A DNA stretch of 64,000 nucleotides from Okeanomitos corallinicola TIOX110 (GCF_038050375.1 NZ_CP150886.1:1467318-1531317); one strand, 5' to 3'; counted from the stretch's first letter, positions 26,069 through 35,069 are shown. The notes: generated by a model from the sequence alone, not told the origin. Translations and numbers: made by a program.

Positions 26069-26677
26069 ATGACCTATAATCCCAATATACATAAACGTCA
26101 ATCAATTCGTCTTAAAGGCTATGATTATTCTCAATCTGGTCTTTATTTCATTACAATTTGTTGTTATCAACGTGAATGTTTATTTGGAAATATTATAAAT
26201 AGTCAAATGATATTAAATAATTTTGGTGAATTAATAAAAGAAGAATGGTTAAAATCAGCAGAAATTAGAAAAGAAATTGAGTTGGATAATTTTGTAATCA
26301 TGCCTAATCATTTTCATGGAATTGTTATTATTAATCAGGAAATAAACAGAGATTTTATTAAAAATAATGTAGATTTTCTGGATAATAATGTAGGGGCAAA
26401 CGGCCGTTCGCCCCTACAACAAATTCAATCATCATCACTAAAAATATCAATGAAACCAAAATCTTTATCATCATTAATAGCAGGTTTTAAATCAGCAACA
26501 ACCAAGAAAATTAATATGATTCGTAATACACCTCAAAATCCCGTTTGGCAACGCAATTATTATGATCATATTATTAGAAATGATGAATCTTTAGCAAGAA
26601 TTAGAGAATACGTCGAAAATAATCCTTTATCTTGGGAAAATGATCAATTACATCCTAATAATCCTTCTAAATGGTAA
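26069..26677 (+). CDS. REP-associated tyrosine transposase (IS200-like, RAYT)
   Basis: 202 residues. Y1 transposase/HUH fold: HUH motif in IMPNHFHGIVI, catalytic Tyr region VWQRNYYDHIIRND, and the typical N-terminus RLKGYDYSQSGLYFITICCY. Such enzymes cut single-stranded DNA at REP hairpins. A family-1 palindrome lies 43 bp upstream, and another (26390-26417) lies inside the gene, where it is read in frame as NVGANGRSPLQQ between the HUH and Tyr motifs. The gene is otherwise intact. Confidence 0.85.
   Translation: MTYNPNIHKRQSIRLKGYDYSQSGLYFITICCYQRECLFGNIINSQMILNNFGELIKEEWLKSAEIRKEIELDNFVIMPNHFHGIVIINQEINRDFIKNNVDFLDNNVGANGRSPLQQIQSSSLKISMKPKSLSSLIAGFKSATTKKINMIRNTPQNPVWQRNYYDHIIRNDESLARIREYVENNPLSWENDQLHPNNPSKW
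26390..26417. repeat. REP-like palindrome, family 1 (copy c), inside the RAYT gene
   Basis: GTAGGGGCAAACGG then CCGTTCGCCCCTAC, 28 bp with one arm mismatch. It keeps the reading frame of the transposase and falls in the variable linker before the tyrosine region. Confidence 0.8.
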
Positions 26678-26721
26678 TTAGTACGATCTCTTACTGAATA
26701 TTTATTAATTTAAAATAACCC

Positions 26722-26764
26722 CATCCTATAAATCCTTAAATCCTGGACATCCTAATTCTGACAA
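26722..26764. repeat. 43-bp direct repeat, right end abutting vapC stop
   Basis: CATCCTATAAATCC, then ATCCTGGACATCCT and TTCTGACAA. A second copy with two mismatches lies at 27483-27525, on the other side of the vapBC pair. Its last base is adjacent to the vapC stop codon. Confidence 0.75.
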
Positions 26765-27166
26765 TCATTCAATTTCCCAATCTTCTAATTTTAAACCTTC
26801 AACTCTGATAAATTCCCTAGTATTATGGGTCACTAAAATTAAATCATGAGACAAAGCAATAGAAGCGATTAATAAATCATTATATCCAATAGGAGTACCA
26901 AAATTAGCTAATTGAGCGCGAATTTTACCCGCATTCAAAGCCGAAATATCATCTAAAGGTAAAGAAACAAACACCTCTAAAAATCGCTTTACCTTTGCCC
27001 AAACTTGATCAGGCTTATCACTTCTCATTGCTCCATAAAATAACTCTAACTTCACCACAGAACAAACTACAATATCTTCTAAATTAGTATCTTCTAACTT
27101 TCTTCTAATAACTAAATCTTCATTCAAATATTTAATACATACATTCGTATCCAACAAATATTTCAT
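26765..27166 (-). CDS. vapC: VapC-type PIN-domain ribonuclease toxin
   Basis: 133 residues. PIN-domain acids are in place: Asp6 in YLLDTNVCI, Glu41 in VVKLELFYGAM, Asp97 in IGYNDLLIASIA, and the HNTREF end motif. VapC toxins cleave tRNA or rRNA with Mg2+. Its ATG overlaps the antitoxin stop by four bases (ATGA). The gene pair is bounded by 43-bp direct repeats. Confidence 0.88.
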   Translation of the reverse strand: MKYLLDTNVCIKYLNEDLVIRRKLEDTNLEDIVVCSVVKLELFYGAMRSDKPDQVWAKVKRFLEVFVSLPLDDISALNAGKIRAQLANFGTPIGYNDLLIASIALSHDLILVTHNTREFIRVEGLKLEDWEIE

Positions 27167-27423
27167 GATAATTTAAAATCCTCTAAATCCTCAAAAACAC
27201 CTTCAGAATCAATAACTAGAGGAGTATCTTTTAAACAACCTGAAGTTTCTTCAAAAAAATTAGCAGGCCAACCTTTTCCTTTAGGCTTATTTTCCTGTTG
27301 AGAATTATCACTAGGTTTAACAATAATAGTAACTGTTAAATCAGCATTACTAATATTAACAGGAATATCTAAATGTAATATTCCATCTTGTCCAACATGA
27401 GAGTTTATAGTTATTGTTTCCAT
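27163..27423 (-). CDS. vapB: antitoxin of the VapC pair
   Basis: 86 residues from the ATG at 27423 (METITINSHVGQDGILHLDI), which is the usual start of this cyanobacterial antitoxin family. An ATG 13 codons earlier (27462) is possible but adds atypical sequence. N-terminal beta-hairpin domain, Pro/Lys/Asn-rich middle, and an acidic C-terminus (EGVFEDLEDF) that would bind the toxin. Upstream gene of the pair, as usual. Confidence 0.8.
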   Translation of the reverse strand: METITINSHVGQDGILHLDIPVNISNADLTVTIIVKPSDNSQQENKPKGKGWPANFFEETSGCLKDTPLVIDSEGVFEDLEDFKLS

Positions 27424-27482
27424 AAATTTTCTAAACAAGGTAACTACATCATAACATACCATATATTATTATATATCAATTA

Positions 27483-27525
27483 CATCCTATAAATCCTAAA
27501 ATCCTGGACATCCTGATTCTGACAA
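27483..27525. repeat. 43-bp direct repeat, second copy flanking vapBC
   Basis: It matches 26722-26764 in the same orientation with two differences. Together the copies frame the toxin-antitoxin pair as a 0.8-kb cassette. Confidence 0.75.
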
Positions 27526-27587
27526 AAGAAATCAATAATCTCATATACAATATAAATAAACAAAAAACCTCTACACCTATCTTACCA

Positions 27588-28538
27588 ATGACTGCAAAAA
27601 TTAAACCAGATTGGGCTGGAGAAACCTTACTTTCCAAATTCGTCAACCTATTAATTAATACCAAACCCATCTACAGCTTGATGAAACAACAAGCAAGACA
27701 GGTACTTATTAAAACCGCCGAAAAAAACGGTGTTGCTTGGCGTAAAAATTACCAAAAACTAGAAGCTTCAGAAATCAAAAACAAGCTGCAAGAAAATACA
27801 AATCCTAAAGTAACCTATCCTGATTATTATAACGTTCCCTTCCATGCTTATGATCAAGGAAATATGTGTTGGAAAGCAGCATTTGAAGTACCCAGTGCAA
27901 CCTATTCTATGGCCTTGCGGGTGTGGCCAAAAGAAAATATCACTTGGGAAACCGCACACCGCAGATTAAGATCCAGTTTTCACGAAGTTCTCGCTAAATA
28001 CACCACCCAAGATATTAATGATATCCTCGATATCGGTTGTTCTGTAGGAATTTCTACCTTATCTCTGCATCGTTTTTATCAACAAAAACAAAATCATCCC
28101 GTGCGTACAGTCGGTTTAGATTTATCTCCCTATATGTTGACTGTAGCGCAAGAATTAGACACTTACAAAGAAATATCCCAATGGTTGCACGCGCAAGCGG
28201 AGAAAACAGAATTACCCAGTGAGTCTTTTGACTTAATAACTCTGCAATTTGTCACCCATGAACTTCCCGGTTTTGCAAGTAAAGAAATCTTCCAAGAAGC
28301 ATTACGTTTACTCCGTCCTGGTGGTTGTTTTGCTATTGTAGATAATAACCCTAAATCACCTGTAATTCAGAACTTACCTCCAGTATTATTCACCTTAATG
28401 AAAAGTACAGAACCTTGGAGTGATGACTACTATCTGTTTGACATTGAAGGGTGTTTAAAATCGCTAGGTTTTAATGTTTTAATCACCGTTCCTAGTGACC
28501 CCAGACATCGTACTATTGTAGCTCAAAAACACAATTAA
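27588..28538 (+). CDS. class I SAM-dependent methyltransferase
   Basis: 316 residues. The Rossmann methyltransferase part occupies about 135-270: motif I NDILDIGCSVGISTLSL, motif II end VGLDLSPYML, acidic motif FDLITLQFVTHELP and the post-motif LRLLRPGGCFAIVDNN. The N-terminal 130 residues are a family-specific helical extension. No membrane segment. Substrate not determinable; the end of the protein (FDIEGCLKSLGF) is like that of small-molecule methyltransferases. It has its own upstream region. Confidence 0.85.
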   Translation: MTAKIKPDWAGETLLSKFVNLLINTKPIYSLMKQQARQVLIKTAEKNGVAWRKNYQKLEASEIKNKLQENTNPKVTYPDYYNVPFHAYDQGNMCWKAAFEVPSATYSMALRVWPKENITWETAHRRLRSSFHEVLAKYTTQDINDILDIGCSVGISTLSLHRFYQQKQNHPVRTVGLDLSPYMLTVAQELDTYKEISQWLHAQAEKTELPSESFDLITLQFVTHELPGFASKEIFQEALRLLRPGGCFAIVDNNPKSPVIQNLPPVLFTLMKSTEPWSDDYYLFDIEGCLKSLGFNVLITVPSDPRHRTIVAQKHN

Positions 28539-28548
28539 TTAACCTAAA

Positions 28549-28580
28549 AGGTGCGTTAAATTTCATTAATGCACCCTACA
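28549..28580. repeat. GGTGCGTTAA-type inverted repeat
   Basis: GGTGCGTTAAA and the near-complement TTAATGCACC frame a short loop, followed by CTAC. It is a common type of dispersed cyanobacterial hairpin, and lies just after the methyltransferase stop. Confidence 0.45.
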
Positions 28581-28682
28581 CAAAAAATGGTTTTATTTCA
28601 ATCTAATATTCTTTAACAATCTTAACAATTACTATTTAGCAAAATACAAGGCACAATAAGTATAAGTGAAAGTGTAATATTT

Positions 28683-29816
28683 ATGAGTTACTGTCTTAAC
28701 CCCCACTGTTTACAACCAGAAAACCCTGATGATGTCAAATTCTGTATAACTTGCGGTACTAAACTACTTCTAAAAGAACGTTACCGCGCTATCCAACCCA
28801 TCGGCCAAGGTGGTTTTGGGAGAACATTTTTAGCAGTGGATGAGGATAAACCCTCAAAACCTCCCTGTGTCATTAAGCAATTTTACCCCCAAGCACAGGG
28901 TACAAACACAGTACAAAAAGCAATAGAGTTATTTAATCAGGAAGCTGTACAGTTAGATGAATTGGGAGAACATCCGCAAATTCCCAGTCTTTTAGCTTAT
29001 TGTACACAAGATGATAGACAATATTTGGTACAAGAATTTATAAATGGGCAAAATTTAGCCCATGAGTTATTAAATAAAGGTACTTTTAATGAAAATCAAA
29101 TTAAAGAATTATTGCATGATTTATTAAGTGTATTACAATTTTGTCATAGTAAACAGGTAATTCATAGGGATATTAAACCCGAAAATATTATTAGGAGAAA
29201 TAGCGATAATAAACTGGTAATAGTTGATTTTGGGGCAGCGAAATCAACCGCAGGACAAGCTTTAAATAGAACAGGAACAAGTATCGGCAGTCCTGAATAT
29301 GTTGCACCAGAACAGATGCGAGGAAGGGCAATTTTTGCCAGTGATATCTATAGTTTAGGGGTAACTTGCATTAATTTGTTAACTGGTCGTTCACCCTTTG
29401 AGAGTTATGATACTCATCATGCAGCTTGGGTGTGGAGACAGTTTTTAAAAACTCTTGTGAGTAATGAATTAGGGGTAGTTATTGATAAAATGGTACAAAC
29501 TATTCCTAGTAGTCGTTATCAAACAACGGAAGAAGTTTTGAAAGATTTACAAAGTTTAAATCCACAAACTCCCGTAGTGATTCCACCAACAATTATTAAT
29601 CAACCCGTTAAACAAAATATTCCTACTTCTCAAAATCCTGGTCAATCTGATCAGATAAACAAAGAATTACAAGCAGTAAAAACACAATTTACAGGAGGTA
29701 AACAGCAACCACAAAACCCAAAATCACCAACATCTAATTCTAATGTTACTAATAACAATAATGATGTCATAGATCAAGAACTAGAAGAAATGAGAGCTAA
29801 ATTTTCAGAAAGTTAA
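28683..29816 (+). CDS. Hanks-type Ser/Thr protein kinase with N-terminal zinc ribbon
   Basis: 377 residues. Cys4, Cys9, Cys21 and Cys24 form a zinc ribbon. The kinase domain follows: glycine loop GQGGFG at 41-46, Lys65 in VIKQF, HRDIKPEN at 161-168, DFG at 182-184, SPEYVAPEQ and DIYSLGVT. All catalytic residues are present, so it should be active. After about residue 295 comes a Pro/Asn/Gln-rich tail and a short helix (DQELEEMRAKFSES). There is no transmembrane segment, so it is a soluble kinase. No target or phosphatase is linked nearby. Confidence 0.92.
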   Translation: MSYCLNPHCLQPENPDDVKFCITCGTKLLLKERYRAIQPIGQGGFGRTFLAVDEDKPSKPPCVIKQFYPQAQGTNTVQKAIELFNQEAVQLDELGEHPQIPSLLAYCTQDDRQYLVQEFINGQNLAHELLNKGTFNENQIKELLHDLLSVLQFCHSKQVIHRDIKPENIIRRNSDNKLVIVDFGAAKSTAGQALNRTGTSIGSPEYVAPEQMRGRAIFASDIYSLGVTCINLLTGRSPFESYDTHHAAWVWRQFLKTLVSNELGVVIDKMVQTIPSSRYQTTEEVLKDLQSLNPQTPVVIPPTIINQPVKQNIPTSQNPGQSDQINKELQAVKTQFTGGKQQPQNPKSPTSNSNVTNNNNDVIDQELEEMRAKFSES

Positions 29817-29820
29817 TAAA

Positions 29821-30030
29821 TTACTGATACCGGATATTCATCTTTTCATACAAACCTAAAATTTGCAAATAATTACAACAGAGTTGGGTAAAGTGAGGTA
29901 CAAAACTAAACCCACAATCTTTAGCTGGAAAGCATTTGAAAGCTGCTGTATTACCTTCCATATCACCACTTACCAAAATTGTACCATCAGGACTAGCTGA
30001 ATGCTTCCATTTTGCAGCACTACAGGATAT
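29821..30030 (-). pseudogene. C-terminal remnant of an unknown gene
   Basis: The open frame on this strand reads WKHSASPDGTILVSGDMEGN, then FKCFPAKDCGFSFVPHFTQL and ends QILGLYEKMNIRYQ with a TAA at 29823-29821. It has no start codon and is closed upstream by a stop at 30031-30033, directly behind the GNAT gene. The composition looks coding (balanced, no low complexity). It is probably the end of a decayed gene; no family recognised. Confidence 0.4.
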
Positions 30031-30035
30031 TTATG

Positions 30036-30611
30036 TTATGTTACTTTACTCAACTCCATTAATACCATATCTGCTAAATCTCCATTCGGCATAGTCCAGG
30101 ATTTATACATAGTTTCCTTAATAATAAATCCTGTTTTTTTACACATATTAATTGAAGTTTTGTTAGATAGTAAAATTGACGATCCAATAGTTTTCAGTTG
30201 TAATTCATTAAAGGCATAATTTACTATCCGTTGTAATCCTAATCTTCCATATCCTTTGTTTCTGTATCTTGAATCTAGAATTACTACCCCTACTTCAGCA
30301 GCCAGTAGATCCACATTCATCCCTTTTAAAACCACATATCCGATGGGAAAATCATCCAGAGTTAAGTAAATTCCAAATACTAAAGGTTCACTATCTCGAC
30401 AGTAAGGTAAAGCATGAGATGAAATAGCAGCTATAAATTTTTCTATTTCATGAATTTCAAAAAATGTATTCCAGCCCAATAAATCTATTAATCTTGAGTC
30501 TTGAGCTAGTTTAATTAAGTGTTGTATATGGCTATATTCTTGTATGGTAGCCAAAAAAATCTTTGCCCCTGTGGGCTTATATTCTTGTTCTAAGAGGATA
30601 CTTTTTAACAT
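30036..30611 (-). CDS. GNAT-family N-acetyltransferase
   Basis: 191 residues. The acetyl-CoA binding motif is ILDSRYRNKGYGRLGLQRIV (the Q/R-x-x-G-x-G/A pattern), after a strand carrying AAEVGVV, and the C-terminal part NKTSINMCKKTGF is typical of the fold. GNAT enzymes acetylate amines of small molecules, antibiotics or proteins. The protein-type layout (RimJ-like NKTSINMCKK) is compatible with N-terminal or small-amine substrates, but the substrate is not known. Monocistronic. Confidence 0.85.
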   Translation of the reverse strand: MLKSILLEQEYKPTGAKIFLATIQEYSHIQHLIKLAQDSRLIDLLGWNTFFEIHEIEKFIAAISSHALPYCRDSEPLVFGIYLTLDDFPIGYVVLKGMNVDLLAAEVGVVILDSRYRNKGYGRLGLQRIVNYAFNELQLKTIGSSILLSNKTSINMCKKTGFIIKETMYKSWTMPNGDLADMVLMELSKVT

Positions 30612-30779
30612 ATTGTTACGCGCTGAAATTAGGAATTACATAACCACAAATATATCTACGGTGAGCGATGCCAGTTGTGTAAATCCCGTGAAAAAATAGT
30701 TCTTGACTGAATCATTTATTATATAGTACACTCTACCGTGAATTGTTACAAACTCAAATTCTGAATAAAAAATAAGTAG

Positions 30780-31169
30780 ATGATACAAGTAAATATAATA
30801 CCCAATAAGGGGCGTGGAATTATAGCTACGCAAGATATTTCTAAAGGAACATTACTAGAAATAGCTGCCGTCAGCATAATTCCATCGGAAATCAGAAAAA
30901 GTGTTCAACCGAAGATAGAAGTCTTCAAATATTTGTTTGTACAGCCATCGGAATATAAAGGAAGCAAAGAGTCCAACGCATATTTAGTATTTGGTTTAGC
31001 TTCTCTGTGTAATCATAATAGAGAACCTAATTCCTTTATAGACTGGGTTGAAAACGAAATTGGCATTTGGTCACATTTGATCGCGCAAAAAGATATCAGA
31101 AAAGGCGAAGAAATTACTTTATTTTATACCAATATTGATGAATATGTTGATAAAAAAGGATTTCTATAA
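30780..31169 (+). CDS. SET-domain protein (lysine methyltransferase-like)
   Basis: 129 residues, close to the minimal SET size. Motifs: NKGRGIIATQDISKGTLLEI at the N-terminus, LCNHNREPNSFIDWV (the NHxxxPN cofactor/active-site knot) and KGEEITLFYTNIDEY, whose Tyr would be catalytic. There is no pre-SET or zinc domain; post-SET is only a short tail. Bacterial SET proteins are uncommon and mostly of unknown target. It follows a 168-bp spacer from the GNAT gene, which is divergent. Confidence 0.82.
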   Translation: MIQVNIIPNKGRGIIATQDISKGTLLEIAAVSIIPSEIRKSVQPKIEVFKYLFVQPSEYKGSKESNAYLVFGLASLCNHNREPNSFIDWVENEIGIWSHLIAQKDIRKGEEITLFYTNIDEYVDKKGFL

Positions 31170-31353
31170 CTTAGTTTTTAACTGATTAAGATGGAATTCA
31201 TGTTAAGATGAATTTTAGATGAAAATGGTAATTAAGCCCCTGCTTTTTATAAAATGCTTACTTAGGTGAATAATGATTGTTTAGTAATTGTAGATAAACA
31301 GGGAAATACTTGTGAGTAAACTGATCAAATCATCTGCATTCATTAAAAAATAA

Positions 31354-31370
31354 GGGCGGTAAAACCGCCC
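31354..31370 (-). terminator. intrinsic terminator of gnd
   Basis: GGGCGGT and ACCGCCC form a 7-bp stem with loop AAA. On the minus strand the hairpin is followed by TTATTTTTT. It lies about 32 bp after the gnd stop. Confidence 0.75.
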
Positions 31371-31401
31371 CTAAAATCAATCTTAACTAACTAAAAACAA
31401 C

Positions 31402-32832
31402 TTACTTCTTAGCTTCAGCAATGGGAACCCACTCAGTGTGGAAAGTTCCTTCCTTATCAATCCGTTTGTAGGTGTGAGCGCCAAAGTAATCCCGTTGTGC
31501 TTGAGTCAAGTTTTGAGGTAAACGTTCTCTGCGGTAGCTGTCGAAATAATCCAAAGAAGCACTAAAAGCAGGAACAGGAATTCCCATCTTCGCAGCAGTG
31601 ACAATTACTTCCCGCCAAGCAGCTTGTCTATCCAGAATTGTTTGCTTAAATTCAGGTGCTAACAACAAGTTAGGTAAGCCAGGATTTTCGTCAAAAGCTT
31701 TCTTAATTTTGTTCAAGAAACCAGCACGAATAATACAACCACCTTTCCAAATTCGAGCCATTTCACCCAAATTTAAACCCCAATTGTAGGTTGTAGAAGC
31801 GGTAGAAATTAACGCCATACCTTGGGCATAGGAACAGATTTTAGAACAATAAAGTGCATCACGCACCATGTTCACAAAAGTCTTTGTATCCTTAAACTGA
31901 GTAGGAACAGGGCCAGTTAATTGTTTAGAAGCCGCAATCCGTTCATCTCGAATAGAAGAGATAATTCGAGAATTTACAGCCGCAGTAATTGTAGGAATAG
32001 CAACGCCTAATTCTAAAGCAGTTTGTACAGTCCAACGACCAGTACCTTTTTGTCCCGCAGCATCAACAATTAAGTCAACTAAGGGAATTTTGGTATCAGG
32101 GTCAACGTAGGGGAAAATATTAGCGGTAATCTCAATCAAAAATGAATTGAGTTCGTCGGTTTTATTCCACTCAGAAAATACTTCATGTAACTGTGCAGGA
32201 TTTAAACCACCAACATTTTTGAGTAAATCATAGGCTTCTGCAATTAACTGCATATCGCCGTACTCAATCCCGTTGTGAACCATTTTTACATAGTGACCAG
32301 AACCACCGGGTCCAATGTAGGTTACACAGGGGCCATCATCAACCTGAGCAGCGATTTTGTTAAAGATGGGGGAAAGGTACTCATAGGAACTTTTTGTACC
32401 ACCAGGCATGAGGGAAGGTCCGTTTAACGCGCCTTCTTCACCACCACTCACACCCATACCGATGTAGCGTAAACCGGTGGGTTCTAATTCCTGAGTGCGT
32501 CTTTCTGTATCTTCAAACCAAGAGTTACCACCATCAATGATGATGTCACCTTCTTGTAATAATGGTTTTAACTGGGCAATTACTGCATCAACTGGTTTAC
32601 CAGCTTGCACCATTACCAAGATTTTGCGAGGACGTTCTAATGAAGCGACAAATTCTTCTAAGGTAAATGCTGCAACAACATTCCGTCCTCCAGCACGGTT
32701 GGCCATGAAGGCATCGGTTTTTTCACGAGAGCGGTTGTAAACTGCAATTGGGAAGCCATTACGCTCAACGTTAAGAGCGATATTCTCGCCCATTACGGCT
32801 AATCCAATCACACCAAAGCTTTGTAATGTCAT
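31402..32832 (-). CDS. gnd: 6-phosphogluconate dehydrogenase (decarboxylating)
   Basis: 476 residues, the normal length. Converts 6-phosphogluconate to ribulose 5-phosphate with NADP+ in the oxidative pentose phosphate pathway. NADP-binding motif GVIGLAVMGENIALNVERNG, coenzyme region YNRSREKTDAF, and the catalytic segment GGSGHYVKMVHNGIEYGDMQ with the conserved Lys and Asn. The C-terminal helix tail ends with RIDKEGTFHTEW. The pathway supplies reductant in darkness and in heterocysts. Single gene with its own terminator. Confidence 0.97.
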   Translation of the reverse strand: MTLQSFGVIGLAVMGENIALNVERNGFPIAVYNRSREKTDAFMANRAGGRNVVAAFTLEEFVASLERPRKILVMVQAGKPVDAVIAQLKPLLQEGDIIIDGGNSWFEDTERRTQELEPTGLRYIGMGVSGGEEGALNGPSLMPGGTKSSYEYLSPIFNKIAAQVDDGPCVTYIGPGGSGHYVKMVHNGIEYGDMQLIAEAYDLLKNVGGLNPAQLHEVFSEWNKTDELNSFLIEITANIFPYVDPDTKIPLVDLIVDAAGQKGTGRWTVQTALELGVAIPTITAAVNSRIISSIRDERIAASKQLTGPVPTQFKDTKTFVNMVRDALYCSKICSYAQGMALISTASTTYNWGLNLGEMARIWKGGCIIRAGFLNKIKKAFDENPGLPNLLLAPEFKQTILDRQAAWREVIVTAAKMGIPVPAFSASLDYFDSYRRERLPQNLTQAQRDYFGAHTYKRIDKEGTFHTEWVPIAEAKK

Positions 32833-33049
32833 AGTTCAAATCTTCTTTTGGTTTTGGCTAACTCTTGCAGATCCTTTCATCTATAAGGGTAAACCGAGAT
32901 TTTGGGTTCACTCCTAAAGAAGACATTAAGAGTTGATGTTAAAAACAGAAAACCATAACTAATACGGTTTTAATTTGTATCGAAGTCAACAATTCAGTCA
33001 CAAAATTTGCAAAATGGAAATATTGACACAACAGTAAGGAGTCGAAAAA

Positions 33050-33811
33050 ATGCTGGCCTATCTCCTAGCGTTTGTAGTGGGGCTTGGTAGTTTAGCTATT
33101 TACCTAGCAGCTTTTTTTTTCCCGGAAATCCACCGCAAGAATGATTTTATCTGGAGTGGTGTGGGGATGTTCTACGCTTTGGTACTGTGGATTTTTGCAC
33201 CACGAATTACCGGAGGTCTGTTGCTGGGACATATAGCTAGTGTGGCGCTTTTGGTTTGGTTTGGTGGACAAACTCTGTCTTTACGTCGTCAACTGACACC
33301 GGAGGTACAACAAACTCCTATTCCTAGTTCTGAGTCAGTTAAGGTGAGTATCCAAGAACAGGCATCTAGGTTATCTGTGCTGGAAAGGCTCAAACAATTA
33401 CCAGCTGCGCTTGGTGGTGTGTTCAGTGGTGTCAAAGGTAAGGTACAACAAACTCTGACGAAGAAACCAGTCGCCACCACAGAAAAACCTGTTGAGGAAG
33501 TTCTTGATCAAACTACTGCTGTGACTGAACAACCACCGGAAAATTCTCCTCAAACTGTGGAGGAAATGGAAATTCCCTCAACTGAGGTTCCGGAGGAAGT
33601 TACACCTGATATTCAATTTCCTGTGACTGAACAACCACCGGAAAATTCTCCTCAAACTGTGGAGGAAACGGAAATTCCCACAACTGAGGTGAAGGAAGAA
33701 CTCACACCACCCAGTCCTCCACAGGATCAAGTTGTCTCAGATAATACGCCTAATATTCCAGCAGATATACCATCAGAAAAATTACCACCAAATTCAGAGT
33801 CTGGAAGTTAG
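33050..33811 (+). CDS. Ycf66-family membrane protein with a repeat-bearing acidic tail
   Basis: 253 residues. The N-terminal 85 residues have three hydrophobic segments (LAYLLAFVVGLGSLAIYLAA, GMFYALVLWIFAP, LLLGHIASVALLVWFGG) as in Ycf66 proteins, which are found in cyanobacteria and plastids and have no settled function. The rest is a Pro/Glu/Thr-rich tail in which a block of about 40 residues (VTEQPPENSPQTVEE) is duplicated. ATG at 33050 with AAGGAG upstream. Confidence 0.8.
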   Translation: MLAYLLAFVVGLGSLAIYLAAFFFPEIHRKNDFIWSGVGMFYALVLWIFAPRITGGLLLGHIASVALLVWFGGQTLSLRRQLTPEVQQTPIPSSESVKVSIQEQASRLSVLERLKQLPAALGGVFSGVKGKVQQTLTKKPVATTEKPVEEVLDQTTAVTEQPPENSPQTVEEMEIPSTEVPEEVTPDIQFPVTEQPPENSPQTVEETEIPTTEVKEELTPPSPPQDQVVSDNTPNIPADIPSEKLPPNSESGS

Positions 33812-33905
33812 GTACTGGAAGGAACTGGAAATAATAAACATCATCTATTGTTCAGTTCCTTTCAGCATTTTTATGTAAGCACTTTGTATGAAAAAATCTT
33901 AAAAT

Positions 33906-35069
33906 TTGTCTAAAGTTTCCGGAAAAAGATGTATAATTTTTATTACATACAATTCAGGCAATGATTTAAAACCAGTGTCAGATACAAAATCGTTATCAGG
34001 TGCAGAAAGTAGAATATCTATTGAACCTTTAGCTCAACAATGGGCTAAAAAGTATTTGCAGAATCTCCTAGTTAATACTGATACTCAGGAAAACTCAACG
34101 CCTCTCAGTTTGTCAGAGATAATATCTGTCTCTGGACGACAGAAAACGGCGGCAACAATCATGGCATCTTTACGGAGTATCAGTGTAAAAGCATGGAATA
34201 AAACCGAGGATCTACTTGCTGGTCCCATTATTCAACACCGTATAGATTTTAATGTCATCAATCCTTGGGAGATTTCCCAAGATTGTTTTCAAATTTACCA
34301 AAAAGCCCTAGATGTCTATACCCTATCCGGAGCCAGTAGGCCTCTTGATTTATTGACAAAATTTGTTCAAACTGATGATTTGATATCTCTAGAAGATTTA
34401 AAGCTGGAAACTGAACAGATAGCTCCTCAAGAGTTAGCAAGGGTGATTGGTGCAGATATAGGAGCAGTCAGAAAAAAATATACAAACATTGATCCCAGAG
34501 CGATTGGTTTTGTGAGTATGCAGTTTCATTACACTGGACAAATGCTGATAGAATCGCTAAATAGTTTTGAGCGATCGCTAGTAGGTGCATACTTTAAGGT
34601 AATTGATGACCATTTGTATATGCCTTTACAGCGTGCTTATTTAGCAGCAGCAAAACATGATTATAATTCTCCAACTATATCGGTGGTACAAAAGCTATTA
34701 CCAGTTAGTACAGAAATTGCCCAGACAATTACTAAAAAAATTGTTGAGCTTTTCCCTAGATATGAAACTATGTCTGGGATGTTAAGTGATGAATTAGTTA
34801 GAACTTCTAGCATCCGTGATGTGGAAATGTTCCAAGTTTATTTATGGGTATGTGTTTTAGAAGGTAATGTTTCTGCTATTCAAGAAGAGTTATTTCCTTT
34901 GTGTGTGATGCTCTATCCAACTTTACAAGTTAAATGGGATATAGTGCGTCAAATGTTATATTTACTGAGGTTTGAAATCCAAGATCGTCTCAACACTCAA
35001 CAAGTTAATATATTAATGCCTTATTTTCAGATGTTGTCTTCTATGTTTTCGGCTGAATTATTGGATTAA
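33906..35069 (+). CDS. conserved-looking protein of unknown function
   Basis: 387 residues if begun at the TTG at 33906; a GTG at 33975 is another choice, and no ATG occurs before residue 89, so the start is unsure. Largely helical, no signal peptide and no membrane segment. Blocks such as LGADIGAVRKKYTNIDPRAI-like sequence (ARVIGADIGAVRKKYTN) and SMQFHYTGQMLIESLNSFER look conserved. Domain not recognised. It stands alone downstream of the Ycf66 gene. Confidence 0.65.
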   Translation: MSKVSGKRCIIFITYNSGNDLKPVSDTKSLSGAESRISIEPLAQQWAKKYLQNLLVNTDTQENSTPLSLSEIISVSGRQKTAATIMASLRSISVKAWNKTEDLLAGPIIQHRIDFNVINPWEISQDCFQIYQKALDVYTLSGASRPLDLLTKFVQTDDLISLEDLKLETEQIAPQELARVIGADIGAVRKKYTNIDPRAIGFVSMQFHYTGQMLIESLNSFERSLVGAYFKVIDDHLYMPLQRAYLAAAKHDYNSPTISVVQKLLPVSTEIAQTITKKIVELFPRYETMSGMLSDELVRTSSIRDVEMFQVYLWVCVLEGNVSAIQEELFPLCVMLYPTLQVKWDIVRQMLYLLRFEIQDRLNTQQVNILMPYFQMLSSMFSAELLD

